Of a DNA stretch of 64,000 nucleotides, positions 1 through 9,759 are shown in pieces (positions within the stretch are counted from its first letter, which is position 1; every line of letters begins with the position of its first letter). The position numbers and the translations under genes are program-made. The stretch comes from Candidatus Fokinia cryptica (GTDB taxonomy: Bacteria; Pseudomonadota; Alphaproteobacteria; Rickettsiales; Midichloriaceae). The stretch covers positions 684,590 through 748,589 of the forward strand of contig NZ_CP110343.1 of the NCBI RefSeq assembly GCF_034359305.1. The letters run 5' to 3'. Below the pieces are notes generated by a model. It had not been told where the DNA came from. It did not search any database and saw nothing but the letters and a program-made list of their open reading frames with translations.

Positions 1-1472
1 TCTGCAATTTTATGATAGCCTATAATCTTTGCTGTATACAAATTTTCATTGTCTGTTAGCTGATAACACATCATTTTAGGTACATGACCATTTTCCTTTA
101 GCTCCAGCATAAAATGCTCTATACTAGAACTTTGTTGCACTCTAAAGCTAGAATGAGCCTTAGATCTCTGTTTCTGTTCAGCAAGTAATGCTTCAAATCT
201 TTCTTCTTCTACAATCATGTTTTGCTCTCTCGCAGTATCTTTTATTATATCGTATGGAAAACCATATGTATCATGTAATTGAAATACCAAATCTCCACTC
301 AATACATTTTTCCCTTCTATAAGAAGCTTAGAAAGGTGCTCTTGTAATATTCTCATACCCACTGTTAGGGTCATACCAAAGCGCTCTTCTTCCTTCTTAA
401 TATCAATGGAAATCTGTGGATTGTGTATAAAAGAACATACTTCACTCATTCTGTTCATTACTACCACAGCTATAAGTTCCAGTACAGGTTCTTTTATTCC
501 ATGTATATGCAGGTACCTCATAGCTCTTCTAATAATTCGTCTCAACACATAACCACGTCCCTCGTTTGAAACAGAAATATTATCATGCATCATAAAACAC
601 GCAGCTCTCATATGATCAGCGATTATTTTGAGCATACGTTTAAATTCATGAGGAAGTAGACGCCAATCATCGCAATACTTAAAATATCCTACATTTTGTA
701 TTATTCTAAAAATATCACCAATAATATCCAAAAAAATATCTATGTGAAAATTATCAGTAACACCCTGCAAAGCAGCTGCTAATCTCTCTACGCCTATTCC
801 GGTATCAATACATTTTTTTGGTAATTCTATTAGTGTTCCATCGGATAATTTCTCATACTGCATAAAAACTAAACTCCATATTTCAACAAAGCGTTCTCCA
901 TCAACACCATATTCTGAAATTGAGCAATCGAAACTTTCCCCATTATCATAGAAAATATCCATGCATGGTCCACAAGGACCGTCATTTCCCATTGACCAAA
1001 AGTTATCATTACTTTTAATTTTTAATATCCTACTTTCGGCAAATCCTGTAATTTTCTTACATAAATCAAAAGCTTCTTCGTCATCATAATACACAGATAT
1101 CATTAATCTGCGCTTATCTATACATATTTCTTCTAAAAATTTCCAAGCATACAATATAGCTTCTTCCTTAAAGTAGTTGTCGAAAGAAAAATTTCCAAGC
1201 ATCTGAAAAAACGTGTGATGCCGCGCAGTATATCCTACATTTTCTAAATCGTTATGCTTACCTCCTGCCCTTACACATCTTTGACAAGTTGCAACGCTCT
1301 TATATAGTGGTACTTCCGCTCTTGTAAACCATTTTTTGAACTGCACCATACCAGAATTTACAAACATCATTGATGGATCATTCGGCAATACAAGAGGGCT
1401 AGAATCAAGTACTTTATGATCAAAACTCTCGAAAAAAGATAAAAAGCGAGCTATCAGTTCTTTAGTTTTCAT
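1..1472 (-). CDS. alaS: Alanine--tRNA ligase, N-terminal part (runs off window)
   Basis: Charges tRNA-Ala with alanine in the cytoplasm. The reading frame is open from an ATG at 1472 down to base 1, about 490 codons, so the C-terminal part (rest of the editing domain and C-Ala) lies outside the window. Visible class II AlaRS landmarks in order are the N-terminal MKTKELIARFLSFFES, then VLPNDPSMMFVNSGMVQFK, TCQRCVRAGGKHNDLENVG, HHTFFQMLGNFSFDNYF, NDNFWSMGNDGPCGPC and the catalytic-core end DTGIGVERLAAALQG, followed by RGYVLRRIIRRAMRY. It lies 4 bp downstream of infC on the same strand, so the two are probably cotranscribed. The frame is clean with no sign of decay. Confidence 0.95.
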   Translation of the reverse strand, partial: MKTKELIARFLSFFESFDHKVLDSSPLVLPNDPSMMFVNSGMVQFKKWFTRAEVPLYKSVATCQRCVRAGGKHNDLENVGYTARHHTFFQMLGNFSFDNYFKEEAILYAWKFLEEICIDKRRLMISVYYDDEEAFDLCKKITGFAESRILKIKSNDNFWSMGNDGPCGPCMDIFYDNGESFDCSISEYGVDGERFVEIWSLVFMQYEKLSDGTLIELPKKCIDTGIGVERLAAALQGVTDNFHIDIFLDIIGDIFRIIQNVGYFKYCDDWRLLPHEFKRMLKIIADHMRAACFMMHDNISVSNEGRGYVLRRIIRRAMRYLHIHGIKEPVLELIAVVVMNRMSEVCSFIHNPQISIDIKKEEERFGMTLTVGMRILQEHLSKLLIEGKNVLSGDLVFQLHDTYGFPYDIIKDTAREQNMIVEEERFEALLAEQKQRSKAHSSFRVQQSSSIEHFMLELKENGHVPKMMCYQLTDNENLYTAKIIGYHKIA

Positions 1473-1476
1473 AGAA

Positions 1477-1986
1477 CTATTTTAATGAAGACAGGACAAG
1501 TAATAACCGCCTCCCTTCTGCCTTAACATCAGAATCAATTTTAGAATACTCTTTCAGATCTACTTTTAAACGATCTAAAAGTTTTATTCCAAGATCTTTA
1601 TACATAATCTCTCTTCCTTTAAATTCAAGTATAACCTTCACTTTATGCGAATCTTGGAGGAAACGAATAGCATTATTTAACTTAACATCATAGTCCCCTT
1701 TTGCAATATTAGGACGAAATTTAATCTCTTTAACTTCAATAAATTTTTGTTTTTTCTTTGTTTCCTGCAATTTTTTCTGTTGAGCATATTTATACTTTCC
1801 AAAATCTATTATCTTACACACTGGTGGTTGCATATTTGGAGATATTTCTACCAAATCCATCCCCGCATTTTGAGCCATTTTCAGTGCTTTTGTTAAATCA
1901 AATTTGCCAAGTAGTGCTCCATCAGCACCAACTACAGCAACGATAGGAGCAGTAATTTGCTCATTAATTCTATTACTAACGCTCAT
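1477..1986 (-). CDS. infC: Translation initiation factor IF-3
   Basis: Binds the 30S subunit, prevents premature 50S joining and checks the initiator tRNA. At 169 aa it has the normal family length. The N-terminal domain shows NRINEQITAP and later ALKMAQNAGMDLVEISPN and PPVCKIIDFGKYKY; the C-terminal domain shows KEIKFRPNIAKGDYDVK and KVKVILEFKGREIMY. Here the gene begins with ATG (MSVSNRINEQ), not with the AUU/AUC-type start that lets IF-3 autoregulate in many bacteria, although other starts cannot be excluded. It is the first gene of an infC-alaS pair. The usual rpmI-rplT partners are absent. Confidence 0.96.
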   Translation of the reverse strand: MSVSNRINEQITAPIVAVVGADGALLGKFDLTKALKMAQNAGMDLVEISPNMQPPVCKIIDFGKYKYAQQKKLQETKKKQKFIEVKEIKFRPNIAKGDYDVKLNNAIRFLQDSHKVKVILEFKGREIMYKDLGIKLLDRLKVDLKEYSKIDSDVKAEGRRLLLVLSSLK

Positions 1987-2091
1987 TTAAATCGACTTCT
2001 AGAAAATCAATAACATAAAAAAGAGTACAAGGAATTATACAACATATAATGTTTCTCATAAAGCAATAACTTGAGTCATGATGCTATTACA

Positions 2092-3930
2092 TCATTTTTG
2101 TTGCACATAAGTACCAGGAGTGCAACATATTTTCAACTTATTAATCTCATCAATAGATTCTGATTTAGCTTTTTCACCGCTTAATTTATTCTCATTTAAC
2201 CATTCAGCTAAATGAGTCCACCATGAACAATTAAACTTAGTGGCACTTTTATTCCAAAAATCAGGATCACTATGATACTTATCACAAACGAAATACCCAT
2301 ATTTCTTTTTATAAGGAGGATTAACTATCCCTGCCACATGACCAGACTCTGTCAATACAAAACGGCTCATAGCATTATTAGAACATAATAAATGAGTTTT
2401 ATGTATAGCTTTCCATGGTGCTATATGATCTTCTTTTGCAGCAAGATTATATACTGGAACTGATATTTTATTTATATCTATAGTACTTCCCATACACGAG
2501 TAAGTGCCCTTTATTAATTCGTTATTCTGATAAAAGTGCCGAAGGTAGCTTTTGTGCATTTTAAATGGTAAGCGAGTACAATCAGCGTTCCAATACAATA
2601 TATCGAAAGCTGAAGGTTGCTTACCTAGCATATAATTATTTATGTAGTAGTACCATAACATATCGTTAGCCTTGAGTATGCTAAATGTACTAAACATCGC
2701 ATTACCATCCAAATATCCCTTTTCATCCATATGTTTTTCTAGCTTATCTAAAATTTGATTATCTATAAAAACAGATACCTCTCCAGAATCTGAAAAATCG
2801 AGCAATGTAGTCAATAGAATAAGAGAATTAATTGGATTATTCAGCTTAACTTCCATATATGATGCAATTATTGCGGATATAATGCCGCCTAAGCAGTACC
2901 CTATCAGATTAATTTTTACTTGACCTGTAATTTCCTTTACTTTATTTATCGCCTCTATAGCTCCATCTTTTATATAATCTTCTAAATCTACGTCTCTATA
3001 TGAGGCATCAGGATTCACCCAAGAGATCACAAATACTGTATGTCCCTGCTCTACTAAGTATGAGACGAAAGAATTTTTTTCTTGTAAATCAAGTATATAG
3101 TACTTATTGATCCATGCAGTACATATAAGTATTGGAACTGTAAAAACAGTTTCAGTTTTAGGGTAATATCTTAGCAATTCAAACATTCTATTCTTAAATA
3201 CCACAACCCCTTTTGTATAGGCGATATTTTCTCCAACCTTAAACGCTTCATCTGGTACAGTACTAATTTGCACCCAGAAATTGTCGTATTTTTCTATATC
3301 ATGTAAAAGATTTTTAGCACCATTTTTTAGATTTTCACCTAATGTACTAGCAATACTTTCGAGAATTTCTTGATTATAAGATATAAAGTTAGTAGGACGG
3401 AACGTAAGTATCGTTTGCTTATAACAGAATTTTAAAAACCTCAACTCTTGTAATGTAATTGAATGAACTGCATTAGAACATTTTTGGAGATTTTCATAAT
3501 TTTCTACTGTTTTTACAATACTATTAGAAATCTTGTCGTATGCTTCTAGTATATCTTTTGAGGCTTTCGAGTTATTGTCTTTCGCAAAGTTACTAGTATT
3601 AAATGGAGAATTATAAGCATTGAGGTAATGCTCTAAGAAATATTTATAAGACTCACTAACATAGCCATGTACGTGAGGGTGCAATTGAGAACTGTAGAAT
3701 GCTACATTCTCTGGTATCATCCAGAATTTTCCATTTATAGCTATGAATTTCTCATAAAACACACCACCAATATCCATCATCAAGGAATTCTTACTTAACT
3801 TTGTAAGTAGCTTCACAAGAGCATAACTATATAACAGAGATGATTGATACAAATTATTTTGAAGAGTTGAGATATTACAACAATTTTCAAGGGATTTTAG
3901 AGAGTTCTGTAGGAAGAACATATAGCTCAC
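2092..3930 (-). CDS. phaC: Poly(3-hydroxyalkanoate) synthase (class I type)
   Basis: Polymerises (R)-3-hydroxyacyl-CoA into polyester storage granules. The protein (612 aa) has the alpha/beta-hydrolase fold with the lipase-like box GYCLGG, giving a nucleophilic Cys near residue 346. It also has the PhaC motif ILYWNADCTRLPF, the catalytic-Asp segment AAKEDHIAPWKA and the catalytic-His segment ESGHVAGIVNPP, so the triad looks intact. The longest frame starts at a GTG; an ATG at 3921 is an alternative. The usual length of class I synthases is about 560-600 aa. No phaA, phaB, phaZ or phasin gene is recognisable nearby. Rickettsia species also carry PHB-synthase genes, so presence here fits the lineage; whether polymer is made is unknown. 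Confidence 0.93.
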   Translation of the reverse strand: MSYMFFLQNSLKSLENCCNISTLQNNLYQSSLLYSYALVKLLTKLSKNSLMMDIGGVFYEKFIAINGKFWMIPENVAFYSSQLHPHVHGYVSESYKYFLEHYLNAYNSPFNTSNFAKDNNSKASKDILEAYDKISNSIVKTVENYENLQKCSNAVHSITLQELRFLKFCYKQTILTFRPTNFISYNQEILESIASTLGENLKNGAKNLLHDIEKYDNFWVQISTVPDEAFKVGENIAYTKGVVVFKNRMFELLRYYPKTETVFTVPILICTAWINKYYILDLQEKNSFVSYLVEQGHTVFVISWVNPDASYRDVDLEDYIKDGAIEAINKVKEITGQVKINLIGYCLGGIISAIIASYMEVKLNNPINSLILLTTLLDFSDSGEVSVFIDNQILDKLEKHMDEKGYLDGNAMFSTFSILKANDMLWYYYINNYMLGKQPSAFDILYWNADCTRLPFKMHKSYLRHFYQNNELIKGTYSCMGSTIDINKISVPVYNLAAKEDHIAPWKAIHKTHLLCSNNAMSRFVLTESGHVAGIVNPPYKKKYGYFVCDKYHSDPDFWNKSATKFNCSWWTHLAEWLNENKLSGEKAKSESIDEINKLKICCTPGTYVQQK

Positions 3931-4027
3931 CTAGTGGCAATTGATACTGCTAGAAATAGTGTATTATGTATAAAAAAAATATGCAAGCATATAAAAGTCA
4001 TCTTACATTAGATGTAAGTATAATAAT

Positions 4028-5050
4028 TTACAGTATACTAAGCGATTCGAAATATTTTACACCTTCAAAAGTTACTATCCTTCCTCTAGGAGTTTTCGTA
4101 ATAAATCCTATCTGTATCAAGTATGGCTCTATATCATCTTCCACAGTATCCACAGATTCAGAAAGAGCTGTCGCTATACTTTCAATTCCTATTGGGGTAC
4201 CTCTACAATATCTTACAAGATATGTCATATATTTATAATCCAAACTATCTAATCCTATATTATCGATCTTTAATGCAGATAATGCCTCTCCTACCATATC
4301 ACGAGATATAGTACTATTTATTCCATTTTTTATCTCGCATAAATCTCTTATTCTTCTTAATAATCTAATTGAAATCCTTGGAGTACCACGCGATGCCTTA
4401 GCTATAAATTCACATCCCTCCATCTCAATAACCATACCAAGTCGCTGAGATACATTCTTCACAATTAACTCCAGTTCCTTTACTGAATAAAAATCTAATT
4501 TCAGTGGAATGCCAAATCTATCTTTCAAAGGTTTTGTAAGCATACCAGTTCTAGTAGTTGCTCCAATGAACGTAAAACGTGGTATTTGCATTCTATAAGA
4601 TTTCGCAGTAGGGCCATCTCCTATAATGAGATCTATATAAAAAGACTCAAGAGCAGAATATAGAACTTCTTCCACATTTTTATTCATCCGATGTATTTCG
4701 TCTACAAACAGTACTTCATTTGCTTTTAAATTGCTCAATATAGCTGCAAGCTCCCCAACTTTGTTTATTAAAGGCCCTGACATAGCCTTAATATTCACAT
4801 TTAGTTCATTCGCAATGATATGAGATAGTGTGGTTTTCCCTAAACCGGGAGGACCATATATCAGTATATGATCCAACGGCTCCCCTCTATTTCTAGCAGC
4901 CTGTATGAAAATTTTTAAATTTTCCATATTAGCACCTTGTCCAACAAAGTCTTTGAGGTATTTAGGGCGTGCATCTAACTCCCCTCTACTATCCTGAGCA
5001 CTTGAATTACGAACAGGAAAATTGATTTCATCAATATCGCTTTTTTTCAC
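4028..5050 (-). CDS. ruvB: Holliday junction branch migration ATPase RuvB
   Basis: Hexameric AAA+ motor that works with RuvA to drive branch migration of Holliday junctions. The 340-aa length is standard. It shows RPKYLKDFVGQ, Walker A GPPGLGKTTL, Walker B EVLFVDEIHRM, sensor 1 IGATTRTGML, and the winged-helix C-terminus with GTPIGIESIATALSE and QIGFITKTPRGR. The start is GTG at 5050, which overlaps the murJ stop by four bases (GTGA), indicating translational coupling with the upstream gene. ruvA and ruvC are not adjacent. Confidence 0.97.
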   Translation of the reverse strand: MKKSDIDEINFPVRNSSAQDSRGELDARPKYLKDFVGQGANMENLKIFIQAARNRGEPLDHILIYGPPGLGKTTLSHIIANELNVNIKAMSGPLINKVGELAAILSNLKANEVLFVDEIHRMNKNVEEVLYSALESFYIDLIIGDGPTAKSYRMQIPRFTFIGATTRTGMLTKPLKDRFGIPLKLDFYSVKELELIVKNVSQRLGMVIEMEGCEFIAKASRGTPRISIRLLRRIRDLCEIKNGINSTISRDMVGEALSALKIDNIGLDSLDYKYMTYLVRYCRGTPIGIESIATALSESVDTVEDDIEPYLIQIGFITKTPRGRIVTFEGVKYFESLSIL

Positions 5051-6570
5051 AGTAAAAATCTATGAAAGAAAAGAGTAACTATTTCTACTCTCATAATCCT
5101 CATTAAAATAAAGTAGAAACATGTAAGAACTAAAATAACTAAACATAATCCAAGTAAACTACCTATAACGTAAACACTTTTCAATATCAGTATAACTATG
5201 CTGAAAATTATACCACACAGAAGTACCTTTGAACATTCTTTCAAAAAATGTTTACCGATATTTATATAATTCTTTTTCAGTGAATAAAGAAATAATACTA
5301 TTATTTCTACCGTTAAAGAGATAAATGAAGCAATTATAACAGCCTTATCGTCACAAGATGAAGATAATAACATTATTATCATCACTTGCACTATAATCCC
5401 TATTGATGCTACTACTATCGGCATTACAGTATTATGCATAGCATGAAATATCGTAATAAATAGCCTTATTATAATTGCAGGAAGCACTATTAAAGCTAAC
5501 ATCTTTAATATTAAACCGGAACGTTGAATCGAATTTTCATCAAAAGCCCCATATCCTAAAAGATATCGTATTAGTTCCGTACTAAATAAGCAGATCCCTA
5601 TGGTAGATGGAATACCAAGAGCTATACTCCAAATTATTCCTCTTTCTACAAGAAGAAACATACTTTTACTTGTATGTTTCTGTTCTTCAGAAAGCATACT
5701 AGGTATCAAAGGTAGAATAATAGTACCAAGAGTAGTACCAATTAGAGCTACTGGAAGCTGGATAATTCTATCTGCAAAGTAAAAATACGATATAGAATTC
5801 TGATAATTAGACAAATAAATCATCGTAATATAACTATTAGCTTGGCGTAATACCGCGAAAACTATATTACGAAAGAATTTTGTTTGAAAAATTTTCAAAT
5901 ATTGACGTGGAAATATGCTATAAGATAGCCTTACATTTTTCTTTTTAAGCCAGTATAACATCCAAATAAATTCTAAAAATCCTCCCAATACTACAGCATA
6001 CGCTAGACTAAGCAATGCTGACTTTAGCTGACGATCGTATAGCGTAATCCAATATAAAACTGCAATGAGTACAAAATTTAATATTACTTGAGTAAAAGGA
6101 TAATATTGGTAGAATTTCATCGAATTAAGAATGCTACCATAAAAACAAGTCAGAGACATGAAGAATGAATACACAAACATTATTCTAGATGTACTAACTG
6201 CTATTTTAGCGGTACTAGGATTACCATAAAGTCCAGGAGATACTACTTCTACAATCAGTGGCATACATATCTCGTACAGTAACAACACAATAATCGAAAC
6301 AAATATCAGTATAAAATGTAATTGACCCAATAATTGCTCTTCTCCACCAATACGTCTTTTTCTTATCTCGTTCAAAGTAGGAACTAACGCATTATTAAAT
6401 GCTCCATCTCCTAGTACACTTCTCCAAAAAAATGGCAATCTAAGACCTAATATGAATACATCACTTATAAAGCCAATCCCCACTACTGTACCCAAACAAT
6501 AATCTCTAAGATAACCTATAATACGCGATACAAATGTTATACTTCCCAACTTTAGGGCACGACTAAACAT
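5047..6570 (-). CDS. murJ: Lipid II flippase MurJ (MviN)
   Basis: Inner-membrane MOP-superfamily flippase that moves lipid II to the periplasm for peptidoglycan assembly. At 507 aa with about 14 hydrophobic segments it matches the family. The start MFSRALKLGSITFVSRIIG, followed by GFISDVFILGLRLPFFWR and GAFNNALVPTLNE, is the classic MurJ N-terminus. The frame begins at ATG 6570, is followed by ruvB with a four-base overlap, and faces ftsW on the other strand. Pairing of murJ with a division SEDS protein and with murE nearby supports a retained peptidoglycan pathway. Confidence 0.95.
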   Translation of the reverse strand: MFSRALKLGSITFVSRIIGYLRDYCLGTVVGIGFISDVFILGLRLPFFWRSVLGDGAFNNALVPTLNEIRKRRIGGEEQLLGQLHFILIFVSIIVLLLYEICMPLIVEVVSPGLYGNPSTAKIAVSTSRIMFVYSFFMSLTCFYGSILNSMKFYQYYPFTQVILNFVLIAVLYWITLYDRQLKSALLSLAYAVVLGGFLEFIWMLYWLKKKNVRLSYSIFPRQYLKIFQTKFFRNIVFAVLRQANSYITMIYLSNYQNSISYFYFADRIIQLPVALIGTTLGTIILPLIPSMLSEEQKHTSKSMFLLVERGIIWSIALGIPSTIGICLFSTELIRYLLGYGAFDENSIQRSGLILKMLALIVLPAIIIRLFITIFHAMHNTVMPIVVASIGIIVQVMIIMLLSSSCDDKAVIIASFISLTVEIIVLFLYSLKKNYINIGKHFLKECSKVLLCGIIFSIVILILKSVYVIGSLLGLCLVILVLTCFYFILMRIMRVEIVTLFFHRFLL

Positions 6571-6657
6571 TTTTCTTACTTGAAAAATTCTACTCTCTAC
6601 TATATAGATCCACTATACTTCCTAGATACATTTAAGTCGAGTAAGAAGCACAACAAC

Positions 6658-7797
6658 GTGACTAACCGATATTCTAAGAGTAATATACTATCAGCAAGGT
6701 TACCTTCCATGGATTATCTTACTATAGTAGTTACATTTATACTGTGTGGAGTAGGATTACTACTTCTTAGTACCGCAAGTCCAGCAAGCACACAAAGATT
6801 AGGCATATCCGAACCTTTTCATTTCTTCCATCGACAGCTTATTTTTACTCTCGTAGGTGTTGTTGTGCTCTTTGCTACAGCATTTGCAAATAGAACATTT
6901 TATACGAAAGTAGCTTACATGTCCTTCATAATAGGCCTAGTGTTGCTACTTGCTGTACTCATTTTCGGCGAAGTAGTAAATGGCTCTAAGAGATGGCTTA
7001 ATATTTTGGGCTTTTCTATACAACCAACAGAACTATTGAAACCATTTTATGTTATTGTAACGGCACGTCTTATGTCGAAGGACGATTTTGTAGAAAATGC
7101 TCATTATATATTTTTATTTCACTCAGCAGTAGCACTGCTGATAGTAGTGCAACCAGATTTCGGTATGGCAATGACGTTTACTGCAGTATTTTTCATGCAA
7201 CTTCTATGCTCTAATTTGCCATTTCTCAGTCTAATTAAGTATGTGTTATTCACATCTTCCATACTGCCATTAGCGTATATAATGCTCCCTCATGTAAGAA
7301 AAAGAGTAGCACTATTTCTACGTTCCGATACAGATCATCTATCGCTTGGGTATCAATCTACAAAATCGATGTTATCATACGTTAAAGGAAGCTGGTTTGG
7401 CTCTGGCTTAGGAGAAGGAAAAATAAAATATCAATTACCTGACTCTCATACCGATTACATATTCGCCGTCGCAGCTGAAGAATTTGGTTCAATTTTATGT
7501 TGTGCTATAGTAATGCTTTATGCAACAGTAGTAGCAAGGGGCATGATAAAAGCTATACGCTCCACCGATAAATTTTGTACACTAGTAATCGTTGGGTGTA
7601 TCGGATATATTGCATTTCAATCAATTTTCAATATATCAGTTACACTTTCAATACTACCAAGTAAAGGTATGACATTGCCTTTGATTAGTTATGGAGGTTC
7701 AGCTATGATAGGGGCATGTGTTCTGCTTGGTACTTACTTAAATTATTCCAAGCAAGAGGTATCTAAAAAAAGAATAAATGCACATATTCATATGTAA
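6658..7797 (+). CDS. ftsW: Septal SEDS protein FtsW (peptidoglycan polymerase)
   Basis: SEDS-family peptidoglycan glycosyltransferase acting at the division septum with FtsI. About ten membrane segments are visible. Diagnostic stretches are GSKRWLNILGFSIQPTEL, the loop GSGLGEGKIKYQLPDSHTDY, and the end LPSKGMTLPLISYGGSAM, which is the FtsW rather than RodA form. The open frame extends upstream to a TTG at 6580, only 9 bp from the divergent murJ start. I chose the GTG at 6658, which leaves a short cytoplasmic lead and room for divergent promoters; the first in-frame ATG is at 6709. Followed at 15 bp by xseB. Confidence 0.92.
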   Translation: MTNRYSKSNILSARLPSMDYLTIVVTFILCGVGLLLLSTASPASTQRLGISEPFHFFHRQLIFTLVGVVVLFATAFANRTFYTKVAYMSFIIGLVLLLAVLIFGEVVNGSKRWLNILGFSIQPTELLKPFYVIVTARLMSKDDFVENAHYIFLFHSAVALLIVVQPDFGMAMTFTAVFFMQLLCSNLPFLSLIKYVLFTSSILPLAYIMLPHVRKRVALFLRSDTDHLSLGYQSTKSMLSYVKGSWFGSGLGEGKIKYQLPDSHTDYIFAVAAEEFGSILCCAIVMLYATVVARGMIKAIRSTDKFCTLVIVGCIGYIAFQSIFNISVTLSILPSKGMTLPLISYGGSAMIGACVLLGTYLNYSKQEVSKKRINAHIHM

Positions 7798-7812
7798 AAA
7801 TTTGCTCGAAAA

Positions 7813-8298
7813 ATGAATGAAAAAGAAACACTCTTGAGATTTGAGCGTAATCTTCAAGAATTATCAAACCTTACAAAGGAATTGAATGAGGAGAATACTC
7901 CACTCTCTAGTACTATAGAGCTTTATGAGAAAGGGATGAAGTTATGTAAAGAGTGCTATGCCGATTTAGAATGCATAAAAAAAATTATAGAGGTACTTCA
8001 AGACAATCATCAATCAATAAGTATAACTTCTGACACTAAAGCTCTTTCCTTTGAAAAAGCATATAAAAAAATAGAGGAAATATCACAAAGTAGCACAAGT
8101 AGACTTGAAGAAGCCTTTGAAAAAGCATGTATAGTACGTGAACTGAAGGCACACTGTGATAACTTATTGAGCTCTATGAAAGTAAAAATACTAGAAACGA
8201 AATCGAATGAAGAATCGAATATCGTTAAGAAATCTGACTTACAAGATAGATATTCTCAAAGTTATAACTCTGACTCGTACGATAAACATTTATCTTAA
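7813..8298 (+). CDS. xseB: Exodeoxyribonuclease VII small subunit, apparently with a duplicated domain
   Basis: Small subunit of ExoVII, which binds XseA in a nuclease degrading single-stranded DNA. Residues 5-62 contain the family core (LRFERNLQELSNL, then PLSSTIELYEKGMKLCKEC). The protein is 161 aa, about twice the usual 70-85 aa. Residues about 76-135 (SFEKAYKKIEEI, RLEEAFEKACIVREL, HCDNLLSSMK) look like a second, degenerate copy of the same helical hairpin. The ATG at 7813 follows ftsW, and the stop is one base before the start of the symporter gene, suggesting an ftsW-xseB-symporter operon. Confidence 0.82.
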   Translation: MNEKETLLRFERNLQELSNLTKELNEENTPLSSTIELYEKGMKLCKECYADLECIKKIIEVLQDNHQSISITSDTKALSFEKAYKKIEEISQSSTSRLEEAFEKACIVRELKAHCDNLLSSMKVKILETKSNEESNIVKKSDLQDRYSQSYNSDSYDKHLS

Positions 8299-8299
8299 T

Positions 8300-9520
8300 A
8301 TGAGTTGTTGCGCAAAACTAAAAAGCAGTAGTACGCTTCTGTATTCTACTGCTTTGTTGCTTGGAGTACTAGCAGGTATCACTCATATCGACGGTATACT
8401 TGTAATATCTGAGGTAGTTGCAGAAATATTTATGCGAATCTTTAAATGCCTCAGCATACCTGTGATCTGTACAGTATTAATTTCAACAATAGCTAATATA
8501 GATAACACAACTGCAAAGAAGTTTACAATTCAAGTAGTGCTATATTCTATTATTACAACATTACTTTCAGCGTTCGTCGCTCTCATACTATACATGATCG
8601 TAATGAATCAGCACAACAACAACGAAGAAGTATCAGCAACTACAAATATTATAAACAATACCACAACATACTCCCAACATATTATAAGTAGTTTTCCATC
8701 TCATATACACGAGCCTTTTATACAGCATAATGTTATAGGAGCTCTGATTATTGCACTAGCCTTCGGTTTCGGTATAAAAATCTTGGAAAAAAACGGTCAA
8801 GACAGCACTTTGAAGAAGGTTGTAAATGATATAAAAGAATTACTTATGATAATCACTAGATGGATTATAAAAATCTTACCAATAGGAGTATTTGCATTTA
8901 CAGCATTAGCAATTACTAAATTCAACATTAGTACTTTAAACGAAGGAATAGTTGGTTATATAAGCGTAGTGATAGGAGCAAATTTAATACATGGCTTTTT
9001 AATACTCCCTATGTTGTTGGTTTTTCATAAAATCTCACCAATTACAATGCTTAAAAATTCAACTCTAGCTCTATCTACTGCATTTTTTTCAAAATCCTCC
9101 AGCGGTACCTTACCTATAACAATGCAAGTTGCTGAAAGTAAATTAGGTATAAGTCATACAGTCACTAAGTTTACACTACCATTATGCACAAGCATTAACA
9201 TGAACGGGTGTGCAGCTTTTATATTCACCACAACAATATTTGTTATGGAAAGTAACGGCATTCATATCTCTTTTTTAGAAATGGCACTTTGGACTGTAAT
9301 AGCCACAATAGCCGCAATAGGAAATGCAGGAATACCAATGGGTTGCTTTTTCCTAAGTTTCAGCTTTTTATCAGGTATGAATCTCAATATATCATTACTT
9401 AGTATTATACTACCTTTCTATACTATACTCGATATGATAGAAACAGCGTTAAACGTCTGGTCAGATATTTGTATCACAAAAATTATAGATGTAAAAAATA
9501 GAGCAACACATACTGGATAA
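8300..9520 (+). CDS. Dicarboxylate/amino acid:cation symporter (SDF/DAACS family)
   Basis: Sodium- or proton-coupled uptake of C4-dicarboxylates or acidic amino acids in the inner membrane. The C-terminal transport domain is clear: HP1 motif KSSSGTLPITMQVAE, TM7 motif TSINMNGCAAF (family NMDGT), HP2 region IAAIGNAGIPMG, and TM8 motif DMIETALNVWSD (family DRxRTxxNVxGD). The open frame extends back to 8207 inside xseB, but the ATG at 8300 (MSCCAKLKSSSTLLYS) directly after the xseB stop gives the expected N-terminus and 406 aa. The substrate cannot be fixed from sequence; members of this family in Rickettsiales scavenge host glutamate, aspartate or dicarboxylates. Confidence 0.9.
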   Translation: MSCCAKLKSSSTLLYSTALLLGVLAGITHIDGILVISEVVAEIFMRIFKCLSIPVICTVLISTIANIDNTTAKKFTIQVVLYSIITTLLSAFVALILYMIVMNQHNNNEEVSATTNIINNTTTYSQHIISSFPSHIHEPFIQHNVIGALIIALAFGFGIKILEKNGQDSTLKKVVNDIKELLMIITRWIIKILPIGVFAFTALAITKFNISTLNEGIVGYISVVIGANLIHGFLILPMLLVFHKISPITMLKNSTLALSTAFFSKSSSGTLPITMQVAESKLGISHTVTKFTLPLCTSINMNGCAAFIFTTTIFVMESNGIHISFLEMALWTVIATIAAIGNAGIPMGCFFLSFSFLSGMNLNISLLSIILPFYTILDMIETALNVWSDICITKIIDVKNRATHTG

Positions 9521-9660
9521 ATTCCCATGTAGGATAAACCTTTTACACATGATAGTTCTCTGAATACAAATTTCCACAACAGAATATATTGATTTTTTCA
9601 ATCATAGTGTATAGCTTACGGTGTATGTGTCGCACGATATTAGTGTTTTCGTCCGGCAGG

Positions 9661-9736
9661 AGGAGTGTAGCTCAACTGGTAGAGCGTCGGTCTCCAAAAC
9701 CGAAGGTTGGGGGTTCAAGACCTCTCGCTCCTGCCA
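9661..9736 (+). tRNA. tRNA-Trp (CCA anticodon)
   Basis: Cloverleaf is complete: acceptor AGGAGTG pairs with CGCTCCT, D-arm GCTC/GAGC, anticodon loop CTCCAAA reading CCA, and T-arm GGGGG/CCTCT around TTCAAGA. The discriminator is G and CCA is encoded. It lies between the symporter gene and the thioredoxin-fold gene. An open frame running through it is a chance overlap. Confidence 0.96.
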
Positions 9737-9759
9737 ATATTCTGTTAATTATGTTAAAT

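Noticed and set aside
3966..4311. Plus-strand frames over the 3' end of ruvB and its downstream region
   Set aside because: They overlap the ruvB coding sequence in antisense and show no family motifs.
9589..9759. N-terminal extension of the thioredoxin-fold reading frame
   Set aside because: It runs through the complete tRNA-Trp gene; the protein homology begins after it.
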